In this document: one piece after another, positions 55,496 to 62,875 of the stretch | Layout of the letters: every line of letters begins with the position of its first letter | How positions within the stretch are numbered: position 1 is the stretch's first letter | NCBI RefSeq assembly: GCF_019402665.1 | Contig: NZ_VSST01000043.1 | Span: 1-64,000, forward strand | Origin: Bradyrhizobium canariense | GTDB lineage: Bacteria; Pseudomonadota; Alphaproteobacteria; Rhizobiales; Xanthobacteraceae | Length of the DNA: 64,000 bases | Direction: 5' to 3' | Made by a program: the position numbers and the translations under genes | Notes under the pieces: generated by a model | Database searches by the model: none | Seen by the model: only the letters and a program-made list of their open reading frames with translations | Told to the model about the DNA's origin: nothing

Positions 55496-55793
55496 CTCGC
55501 GTCATTCCTGTCACTGCCAAAGACCAGCCAAGCACGCGCACACTGTTTGAGTAGCGCGATAGCGTCTTTGGGTTTGAGGGATTGGCCGGGGGTGTGCCCC
55601 CGAATTGCGCGCAATTTGCGGCGCCGCACCAAACAAAGCCTTAACCGGATATCGCCTCCCCCGCAATAGATCGCCGAAAATTTGAGCTAAGTCACTGGAA
55701 GTACGCGCTAATTTGCACCGCCAAAAGTGTGATTTTTTTGCGTCCCCGTAGCCTTCCGGAGCCTGATTATGCAGGCTTCGTGCCGGCTTTTTC

Positions 55794-55809
55794 TGTGACT
55801 GTCATCACA
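55794..55809. promoter_or_regulatory. Perfect CRP-type box (TGTGA-N6-TCACA)
   Basis: TGTGACTGTCATCACA has the exact CRP consensus arms. It lies in the 426-base gap between the caspase-like gene (start 55495) and the divergent gene at 55922, 113 bases from the latter. No other gene is seen in this gap. Either or both neighbours could be regulated by a CRP-like protein. Confidence 0.6.
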
Positions 55810-55921
55810 TTTGTATTTCCTGCGAATCCGGGTAGCTTTTTCAACGACTTGCAGGGGGTGGCACGCGGCTGGGAGCGTGCCGGCCGGCGCCCTGGGCCAA
55901 ATTCCCGCGACCAGGTATTTC

Positions 55922-57649
55922 ATGAGCTTTCAATATTTTGCCGGCGCCACCTGCCGGGCGCTGACGGCGCGGAAGGACGGCCCCTCGCTTTACGACGTCT
56001 GCGATCCCGTATTGTCCGTTGCGGCCAGCGGCGATCCGCATCTGGCCAAGTTCTACAAGACCGCCCTCGGCAATCCCGCATTGCGGGTGCTGCTCCGCCG
56101 GGCCGGTCTGCCCGAACTGCGCGATGAAGGCAAACTGGCCCGGCTGCGCCACGCGCTGGTGCGCGCCCGCGACGAGGCCGAGCCCGATTGGGCGGCGGTC
56201 GGCCAGCCCGTTGCCGACCTCGTCGACAGCATCGCGCTGGATCATCCCAAGCCGCCGCCGGCCATGTTCACCGGCGCCATGCCGCAACAATCGCAGATCG
56301 ACGGCGTGATCCGCGACTGCGCGCAGCATCTGCTGGGCTCGTACCGCAAGAATGGCTTTCTGCCGACCTACGCTGCGTTCAACCTGATCGGCGACCCCGA
56401 TTTCCGCGGCCGCGAGCTGACCATCGCGCTCTCGGGTCTCAACGCGCGCGGCTACAAGAACTCCTCGCTGCTGTTCAACCTCGCCCGTGTCTTCATCGCG
56501 CGATCGCCGGCGCGCGCTGTCGTCAATCCGCCCTGGCGAGGGGTTGCCGAACCGATGTGGGAGCCGGTGCAGATCCGCCACCGCTCGGCCTATTACGACG
56601 CGTTCTTCATCGAGGCGCTGCTCGGCTATGTCGAGAGCGGTCTCGCCTCGCCTACCGAGATGACGGCGGCGAAGCGCGCGGTTGCCGACATGGTCGATTT
56701 CTGCGTCAACATCAGCCGCGAAGAGGTCGAGGGCATCGACGGGGCGCGGTTCAACGTCATCACCGCGCTCGCGCCGGCGCCGCATCCGCGCTTCTCACGC
56801 TATTTCGCCCAGATCAAGCAGGACCTCGGTTTCGGCGTCTACGTGCCGGATTGCGACACCACGGCGTGCTCGATCTCCGCGGCGACGCAGGCCGGCTGCA
56901 CCGATCCGATCCTCGACCAGCCGCTGCTGGATTTCTATGCCGGCTATCAGGTGCGCGCCGGCGTCAACGAGCCGCGCGTGACCGTGCCGATCAACGACAA
57001 TATCGACTATGAGGGCGGGGTTGCGACCTGGATCGACAACCTCAAGGGCGAGCGGCCCTATGGCAATGATCTCGATCCGACGCTCAATCTCGACATTCTC
57101 GAGGTCAGCTTCCGCAACCTCGTGCGCTGGCAAGTATTGGAGACGCCGGCGCGGCTTGCCACCGTCCATCGCATCCTCGGCTTCCAGAAGCGGCTGGCGG
57201 CGAGCGGCGCCTTCGCCAATCCGCGCTCGCACATCTATTATCTGCCGGAGCTCTACAGCGCCTATTTCGGCCGCTGTTATGCCGCCTTCCTGGCGCTGCC
57301 GCTGGCGGCGCAGGCGATCATCGATCCCGACGGCGATTTCGATTTCATCCGCCACCGCGTGCTGTCTTACGTCAAGGGCGAGCTGATGGCCGCCGAGATG
57401 AACGTGTTCGACGCAGCGCTCGCGCTGATCGCGCTCGGCCATCTCGGTGCGGACCCGCGCGCCTTTGCGCCGGCGCTGAACGTGATCGTCGCGAGCCTCG
57501 GCGAAGGCGGCCGCCGCGGCCCGTTCCGTGCCTATGAATGGAACAAGATGAAGACGCCGACGCGGATTTTGGTCGGCGGTCCGGAGGTGACGTCGGCGTT
57601 CGTGCTGATGGCGCTGGCGGTGGCCAAGCGGGCGATGACGCGGGGATAG
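55922..57649 (+). CDS. Large protein of unknown function with terpene-cyclase-like DxDTT motif
   Basis: 575 residues, no signal peptide or membrane helix, mostly alpha-helical in appearance. The motif VPDCDTTACSISAA (Asp310, Asp312) resembles the DxDD(T) acid motif of class II terpene and squalene-hopene cyclases, and the protein has the size and helix-rich look of an alpha/alpha-barrel toroid. However, the QW repeats of those cyclases are not evident, and the third aspartate is a threonine. It could be a distant cyclase relative or an unrelated toroid. The start ATG 55922 follows AGG; the frame is open upstream to 55811 without a site. Confidence 0.7.
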   Translation: MSFQYFAGATCRALTARKDGPSLYDVCDPVLSVAASGDPHLAKFYKTALGNPALRVLLRRAGLPELRDEGKLARLRHALVRARDEAEPDWAAVGQPVADLVDSIALDHPKPPPAMFTGAMPQQSQIDGVIRDCAQHLLGSYRKNGFLPTYAAFNLIGDPDFRGRELTIALSGLNARGYKNSSLLFNLARVFIARSPARAVVNPPWRGVAEPMWEPVQIRHRSAYYDAFFIEALLGYVESGLASPTEMTAAKRAVADMVDFCVNISREEVEGIDGARFNVITALAPAPHPRFSRYFAQIKQDLGFGVYVPDCDTTACSISAATQAGCTDPILDQPLLDFYAGYQVRAGVNEPRVTVPINDNIDYEGGVATWIDNLKGERPYGNDLDPTLNLDILEVSFRNLVRWQVLETPARLATVHRILGFQKRLAASGAFANPRSHIYYLPELYSAYFGRCYAAFLALPLAAQAIIDPDGDFDFIRHRVLSYVKGELMAAEMNVFDAALALIALGHLGADPRAFAPALNVIVASLGEGGRRGPFRAYEWNKMKTPTRILVGGPEVTSAFVLMALAVAKRAMTRG

Positions 57650-57654
57650 GTTTC

Positions 57655-57742
57655 GTAGGGTGGATTAGCGAAGCGTAACCCACCACTTCTGCCGCCGTGG
57701 AGACGAAAGAGGTGGGTTACGCCTTCGGCTAACCCACCCTAC
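57655..57742. repeat. Palindromic intergenic repeat (GTAGGGTGGATTAGCGAAGCG type)
   Basis: GTAGGGTGGATTAGCGAAGCG plus TAACCCACC is mirrored by GGTGGGTTACGCC plus GGCTAACCCACCCTAC around a short variable loop. It begins 6 bases after the stop of the 55922 gene and may act as its terminator. Confidence 0.78.
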
Positions 57743-57861
57743 AAAACTTCGCTCGATGACGGGAAGTTGAAAGCCCAAGTGCCAGGCATATGCTGGCCGC
57801 GCGGACAAAAGCCGACCACAATTGCGAGGTCTATCGCAATTTTCATCACACGCGGACCGGC

Positions 57862-58602
57862 ATGTTGCGAAAATTCCTGATTGCGCTGTCATTGCTCGCC
57901 TTGTCCTTGCCCGGCCTGGCGTCGCCGGCTGAGGCCGCCGACCTCACCGGCACCGCAAAGGTTCGCGCCGGCGACGCAGTGATGATCGGCAACACACGGA
58001 TCAGGCTCGGCGGCATCGACGCGCCCGCGGTCGACCAGCTCTGCCTCAACAACAAGGGCGAGCGCTGGACCTGCGGCATCGCGGCCCGCGACGAGCTCGC
58101 CAAATACGCCGACGGCAAGAATTGGGTCTGCCATGCCAGATCAATCGACCGGCGCGGCCGCACCGTGGCGCGTTGCGATGTCGGCGGCGAGGATATCCAG
58201 AAATGGCTGGTGCGCGCAGGCTGGGCGCTGGCCTACACCCGCATGTCGCACGACTATGAGGCGGACGAGAAGGCCGCGCGGGAGGCCAAGGCCGGCATGT
58301 GGCAGGGCGCCTTCATCGCGCCCTGGGACTGGCGCGTGCGCAACAAGAAGACCACCATCCTCGGCGCCACCAAGCCGCCCGACGGCGCGCATGCGATCCT
58401 GCTCGCTTCGGCCTCGGGGCCCGTCGCGCCCTCGCCGGACTGCACCATCAAGGGCAACGTCAACACCGCCGGCGAGTGCATCTATCACCGGCCGACCAGC
58501 CGCTGGTATGCGCAGATCAAGATGAAGATCAGCAAGGGCACGCGCTGGTTCTGCTCGGTGGAGGAAGCGGAAGATGCGGGCTGCCGCGAGACTAAGAGAT
58601 AA
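57862..58602 (+). CDS. Secreted thermonuclease (SNase)-family protein
   Basis: 246 residues with a signal peptide (cleavage near AEA-ADL). The SNase-like domain shows the Asp/Arg segment GDAVMIGNTRIRLGGIDAPAVDQLC, then VCHARSIDRRGRTVARCDVGGEDI and WALAYTRMSHDYEADEKAAREAKAGMW. The canonical glutamate (RLxGIDxPE) is not obvious at IDAPAVD, so activity is uncertain. The C-terminal 90 residues (PDCTIKGNVNTAGECIYHRP to WFCSVEEAEDAGCRE) form a cysteine-rich module like those attached to such nucleases. ATG 57862 is chosen for the signal peptide; ribosome site is weak. Confidence 0.82.
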   Translation: MLRKFLIALSLLALSLPGLASPAEAADLTGTAKVRAGDAVMIGNTRIRLGGIDAPAVDQLCLNNKGERWTCGIAARDELAKYADGKNWVCHARSIDRRGRTVARCDVGGEDIQKWLVRAGWALAYTRMSHDYEADEKAAREAKAGMWQGAFIAPWDWRVRNKKTTILGATKPPDGAHAILLASASGPVAPSPDCTIKGNVNTAGECIYHRPTSRWYAQIKMKISKGTRWFCSVEEAEDAGCRETKR

Positions 58603-58709
58603 CCCACGTCAGACCTGCGTTTTCCGGCCTTTTCTTGCACCGCAGCGCCGCGTAAAAGTGTGAATCAGCGACCCACCATCCTGTTCTCAGGCAACAAGGA
58701 CCAACAGCA

Positions 58710-59897
58710 ATGACCGTTCGCGCGGGCCGGGAATTTCTGGCCATCCCCGGGCCCACCAATATGCCCGACGAGGTGCTGCGGGCGATGCATCGTCCGGCGA
58801 TCGACATCTACTCCAAGCAGATGACCGATCTGACCGAGAGCCTGCTCAGCGACATCTCGAAACTGTTTGCCACCAAGGGCAAGTCCTACATCTACATCGC
58901 CAACGGTCACGGCGCCTGGGAAGCAGCATTGAGCAACGTGCTGTCGCGCGGCGACAAGGTGCTGGTGCTCGAAAGCGGGCGGTTCGCGATCGGCTGGGGC
59001 CATGCCGCGGCGCTGATGGGTGCCGAGGTGGAGGTGCTCAAGGGTGACTGGCGCCGCGCGGTGCGGCCGCACGAAGTCGAGGAGCGCCTGCGCCGCGACA
59101 AGGAGCACACCATCAAGGCCGTCGTCGTCGTCCAGGTCGACACCGCCTCAGGCGTGCAGAACGACATCGAGGCGATCGGCAAGGCGATCAAGGCGAGCGG
59201 TCATCCGGCGCTGTACATGGTCGACACTGTCGCCTCACTCGGCTGCATGCCGTTCGAGATGGACAAATGGGGCATCGACGTTGCGATGTCGGGCTCGCAG
59301 AAGGGCCTGATGACGCCGCCCGGCCTCGGCTTCGTCACGGCCAATGCGCGTGCGCTCGAGGTCCACAAGAAGGCCAATATGGCGACACCCTATTGGAGCT
59401 GGAGCGAGCGCGAAGGCAGCGAGCATTATCGCAAATATGCCGGCACCGCGCCGGTGCATCTGCTGTTCGCGCTGCGCCAGGCGATCGACCTCTTGCACGA
59501 GGAAGGGCTGGAGAACGCCTTCCGCCGCCACAGCCTGCTCGGCGAAGCCGCGCGCCGCGCGGTCGGCGCATGGTCGGAAGGCCAGGTGCTCGGCTTCAAC
59601 ATCGCGGAAGCCAGCGAACGCTCCAACACCGTGACCACAGTGACCATGAGCAACGGCCATGATCCCGCAATCCTGCAACGCTATTGCAAGGAGAAGTGCG
59701 GCGTCGTGCTCGGCACCGGCATCGGCGATCTCTCGGGACAAGCCTTCCGCATCGCCCATATGGGCCACGTCAACGCCCCGATGCTGCTCGGCACGTTGGG
59801 GGTGATCGAGGTCGGGCTGAACGCGCTGAAGATCCCGCACGGCAAGGGCGGGCTCGAAGCGGCGGTTGCGTATCTCGGCGAAGAGGTGGCGGTGTAA
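58710..59897 (+). CDS. Class V aminotransferase, serine/alanine-glyoxylate type
   Basis: 395 residues. The PLP lysine is Lys198 in SGSQKGL, preceded by the Asp of VDTVASLG that contacts the pyridine nitrogen; the N-terminal IPGPTNMP and C-terminal RIAHMGHVN motifs are typical of alanine/serine-glyoxylate aminotransferases. It moves an amino group from serine or alanine to glyoxylate, giving glycine, as in photorespiratory or C1 metabolism. Ribosome site AAGGA lies upstream of the ATG. It stands alone between the nuclease gene and a palindromic repeat. Confidence 0.92.
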   Translation: MTVRAGREFLAIPGPTNMPDEVLRAMHRPAIDIYSKQMTDLTESLLSDISKLFATKGKSYIYIANGHGAWEAALSNVLSRGDKVLVLESGRFAIGWGHAAALMGAEVEVLKGDWRRAVRPHEVEERLRRDKEHTIKAVVVVQVDTASGVQNDIEAIGKAIKASGHPALYMVDTVASLGCMPFEMDKWGIDVAMSGSQKGLMTPPGLGFVTANARALEVHKKANMATPYWSWSEREGSEHYRKYAGTAPVHLLFALRQAIDLLHEEGLENAFRRHSLLGEAARRAVGAWSEGQVLGFNIAEASERSNTVTTVTMSNGHDPAILQRYCKEKCGVVLGTGIGDLSGQAFRIAHMGHVNAPMLLGTLGVIEVGLNALKIPHGKGGLEAAVAYLGEEVAV

Positions 59898-59934
59898 GCG
59901 TCTTTTTTCCTTCTCCCCTTGGGGGAGCAATCTT

Positions 59935-60009
59935 GTAGCCCGGGTGAGCGAAGCGACACCCGGGATTCTTGCGTGAGTCCCCGCATGTCGCTTCGCTCAT
60001 GCGGGCTAC
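59935..60009. repeat. Palindromic intergenic repeat (GTAGCCCG type) overlapping a stop codon
   Basis: GTAGCCCGGGTGAGCGAAGCG with CACCCGGG at the left and CCCGCATG with CGCTTCGCTCATGCGGGCTAC at the right. The right end contains the TAG stop of the minus-strand gene at 60006, so the repeat provides that stop. Confidence 0.75.
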
Positions 60010-61118
60010 GGCAGCGGCGGGATCCGATACGCCTCGACCTGCGCCTTCAGCTCCTCCAGCGAGGCAAGCGGCGCCTTCGGATCCACCCGATATTCCCCAC
60101 GCGCCAGCCACGACAGCACCTTCGCATCGACGATCGGCGAATGGTGGATGACGTCGCCGTAATTGTCGAGGTTATGCGTCACGTCCTTGATCGCCCGGAA
60201 ATCGTAGAGGCGCACATTGGGAAGCTGCGTCAGGCGCTGCGCGATGACGGCGGTGAGGTCGGTAACGATCTTCAGCGTCGCAGGCGAAGCGTCGCGCATC
60301 GCGACGAATTGCAGGATCGAATAGGGCGGGAAGTAGATGTCGAAGGTCAGGTCCGGATGGCGCGCGATCAGGCCGACGGCGTCGCGTTCGAAATGCGTTA
60401 TCATGGCATCGTAACGATAGCCTTCACCGAGAAAGCGGCTGCGTACGGGATCGGTGATATAGGCGAAGGCCGCGAGCGTCCTTTTCGCATTATAGGCGCG
60501 CGCGACGTCGATATCGCGCGGCAGCGCATAGATGTCGTCGACGTCGGCCAACGCAAACTTGACGGGCAGATAAGGCGCGGCCCGGGTCAGCGGCTGCCGC
60601 AACGGCGGAACCGACCGCAGTAATGCGAACAGGGATTCCTTCGCCATCGCCGCGCTGAACAGATATGACGCGATGCCTTTTGCCGTCCCGCGATAGAGAT
60701 CAGCAGAGAGATAAGGATCGGTCTCGATGTCGGCCGCATCAACAAAGATGAAATCGTCCATCGCCCAGATCACGCGTTTTGCGCCGCGGTCGATGGCCTG
60801 CTCCAGCACAAAACCCTGCTGGCGCGAATTGGACCCGGTCATCGCCAGCTTGAGCGAGTGCACGCCGAGCGCATGGTCGATGTCGCTCTGGCGGAAATGG
60901 ATCGCGAGCGAGGTGCCCATGAAGGCGGCGTCGAACAACTGGCTGCGGATCAGCCCGGCATTCTGCACGCGCGTGTCATCTGAATAGAACGGCGCGACGA
61001 GGCGCGAGGGGCGAAACAGCTGCAAGGGATCGATGACATAGGTGAGCGCAGCCGCGCCCAGCACGCACGCGATGCTCGCGAGGAGAAGACGCCCTGGATG
61101 TGTGAACGCGCCTTGCAT
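60006..61118 (-). CDS. SGNH-like partner protein of an MBOAT acyltransferase
   Basis: 370 residues with an N-terminal membrane anchor (about 10-30). The motif MGTS (Ser70) and a C-terminal Asp322-x-x-His325 (YGDVIHHS) match the serine and Asp-His of SGNH/AlgJ-AlgX-like O-acetylation proteins. With the MBOAT upstream it probably passes acyl groups to a polysaccharide or other periplasmic acceptor. ATG 61118 overlaps the MBOAT stop by one base, so translation is coupled. The stop lies in the palindromic repeat. Confidence 0.8.
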   Translation of the reverse strand: MQGAFTHPGRLLLASIACVLGAAALTYVIDPLQLFRPSRLVAPFYSDDTRVQNAGLIRSQLFDAAFMGTSLAIHFRQSDIDHALGVHSLKLAMTGSNSRQQGFVLEQAIDRGAKRVIWAMDDFIFVDAADIETDPYLSADLYRGTAKGIASYLFSAAMAKESLFALLRSVPPLRQPLTRAAPYLPVKFALADVDDIYALPRDIDVARAYNAKRTLAAFAYITDPVRSRFLGEGYRYDAMITHFERDAVGLIARHPDLTFDIYFPPYSILQFVAMRDASPATLKIVTDLTAVIAQRLTQLPNVRLYDFRAIKDVTHNLDNYGDVIHHSPIVDAKVLSWLARGEYRVDPKAPLASLEELKAQVEAYRIPPLP

Positions 61119-62554
61119 CAGAACCGGAAATAGATGAATTCGCTGTGGCTCTGGATACCCAAAATCCCGAACGCAAGCACCAGCGAGGCACCATAGAGGA
61201 CCAGCGGCCGCATCCGTCCGGCCATCAGGCCGTCGCCGAGCCTGCGATTGGCGTGGTCGTACCCCATGATTCCTTGCGTGTTCGGCGCCAGCCACACCAG
61301 CGCGGCATAAATTGCGACCATCACCGACGCCGCAATCTCCTCGCGGCCGAACACGATATTCGCCGGATCGGCCATCGCATTCAGAATCCGCATGGCCCAA
61401 TCGACCCGCTCGGCCCGGAAGAATACCCAGGCGACAACGACGGCGAGAAAGGTTAGCACGGCCCCAGCGACGCGAGCTGGGCGCGCGAGCAATTTCGGAA
61501 CATTCGGCACCAGCGCGTTGAAGGCGTGATTGATACAGAGATAGGCGCCGTGCAGCGCGCCCCAAATGACAAACGTCCAGGCCGCGCCATGCCAGAGCCC
61601 GCCGAGCAGCATCGTGAGCATCAAATTGACGTAGCGCAGCACGCGGCCGCGACGGTTGCCCCCGAGCGGAATGTAGAGATAGTCGCGCAGGAAGTGCGAC
61701 AGCGTCATGTGCCAGCGCCGCCAGAACTCGACGATGCTGGTGGCCTTGTAGGGCGAGTTGAAATTGACCGGCAGGAAGATGCCGAACATCAGCGATATCC
61801 CGATCGCCATGTCCGAATAGCCCGAGAAGTCGAAATAGAGCTGGAAGGTGTAGGCGAGCGAGCCAAGCCAGGCCTGATCAAAACTCGGCGCGCGCGCATC
61901 GAAGGCGAGCGCGACCAGCGGCTGGATTCCGTCGGCGAGGCACGTCTTCTTGAACAGGCCGATCGCGAAGATGATGAGGCCGCACAGGATCAGATGCGCA
62001 TGCGGATGCTTGGTTTCCTCCCGCTCGAATTGCGGGATCATGTCCTTGTGGTGAAGGATCGGTCCGGCGATCAGATGCGGGAAGTATGTCACGAACAGCG
62101 CGTAGTGCGGCAGCGCGTAGGCCGCGACCTGCCCGCGCCAGGCATCGACCAGGAACGCGATCTGGGTAAAGGTGTAGAAGGAGATGCCGACCGGCAGCAG
62201 GATATGGACCGCGAAGTGCGTGCCGGCCAGCGCATTGATGTTCTCGGTGACAAAGCCGGCGTATTTGAAGATGCCAAGCACCAGGAGGTCGCCGGCGACG
62301 CCGAGGGCAAGGGCCGCCTTGCGTTGCGACGAAGTGAGCTTCGCCACGATGAGAAGATGGCCTATGCCATAGTTGAAGGCGATCGATATCAGCAACAGGG
62401 CCACGAACTGCCAATTGCCGATGGCATAAAAAGTGAGCGAGGCCGCCGCCAACCAGATCACCGGGGCCAGATTGCTGCGCCGCCCCAGCCAGAAATAGCC
62501 AGCCAGCGCGGCCGGCAGGAACAGCAGGATGAACGGGTAGGAATTGAACAGCAT
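61118..62554 (-). CDS. MBOAT-family O-acyltransferase (AlgI-like)
   Basis: 478 residues with about ten membrane helices, starting MLFNSYPFILLFLPAALAGYF, typical of AlgI. The MBOAT catalytic histidine is His322 (GGLWHGAAWTF), with the conserved RRWHMTLSHFLRDYLY region containing His282. It moves acyl groups, usually acetyl, across the inner membrane to a periplasmic polysaccharide, together with the SGNH-like protein encoded next. The acceptor polymer is not identifiable; no alginate genes are seen. Confidence 0.92.
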   Translation of the reverse strand: MLFNSYPFILLFLPAALAGYFWLGRRSNLAPVIWLAAASLTFYAIGNWQFVALLLISIAFNYGIGHLLIVAKLTSSQRKAALALGVAGDLLVLGIFKYAGFVTENINALAGTHFAVHILLPVGISFYTFTQIAFLVDAWRGQVAAYALPHYALFVTYFPHLIAGPILHHKDMIPQFEREETKHPHAHLILCGLIIFAIGLFKKTCLADGIQPLVALAFDARAPSFDQAWLGSLAYTFQLYFDFSGYSDMAIGISLMFGIFLPVNFNSPYKATSIVEFWRRWHMTLSHFLRDYLYIPLGGNRRGRVLRYVNLMLTMLLGGLWHGAAWTFVIWGALHGAYLCINHAFNALVPNVPKLLARPARVAGAVLTFLAVVVAWVFFRAERVDWAMRILNAMADPANIVFGREEIAASVMVAIYAALVWLAPNTQGIMGYDHANRRLGDGLMAGRMRPLVLYGASLVLAFGILGIQSHSEFIYFRF

Positions 62555-62690
62555 CAGGCTGGACCGGCGGCGGGGATAGGAAGCCTAAAGCATAGAAGGG
62601 ACCGATCAACAACCCGGCGACTGGCGCAGTCCTTGCCGCAGTGGCGCTGGCAATTCGTGGAATCGGGACGATATAAGGCAGGACGCATCT

Positions 62691-62834
62691 TCTCCCTCTC
62701 CCCGCCTGCGGGGAGAGGGTTGGGGTGAGGGGGAGTCTCCACGAGGACGGTGATAGCGAGACTCGCGGAGAGCCCCCCTCACCCGGATTGCATCTTCGAT
62801 GCAATCCGACCTCTCCCCGCAAGCGGGGCGAGGT
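62691..62834. repeat. Palindromic intergenic repeat (CTCTCCCCGC type)
   Basis: CTCTCCCCGCCTGCGGGGAGAGG at the left is mirrored by CCTCTCCCCGCAAGCGGGGCGAGG at the right; an internal hairpin GGATTGCATC/GATGCAATCC lies between, and GGTGAGGGGG pairs with CCCCCCTCACC. Same family as 18293-18499. It occupies most of the gap between the MBOAT and oligopeptidase genes; the rest of the gap (62555-62690) shows no gene. Confidence 0.75.
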
Positions 62835-62875
62835 GAAGAAGAAGCCGCGCGCGAACGTGACATGATGAGGATCGA

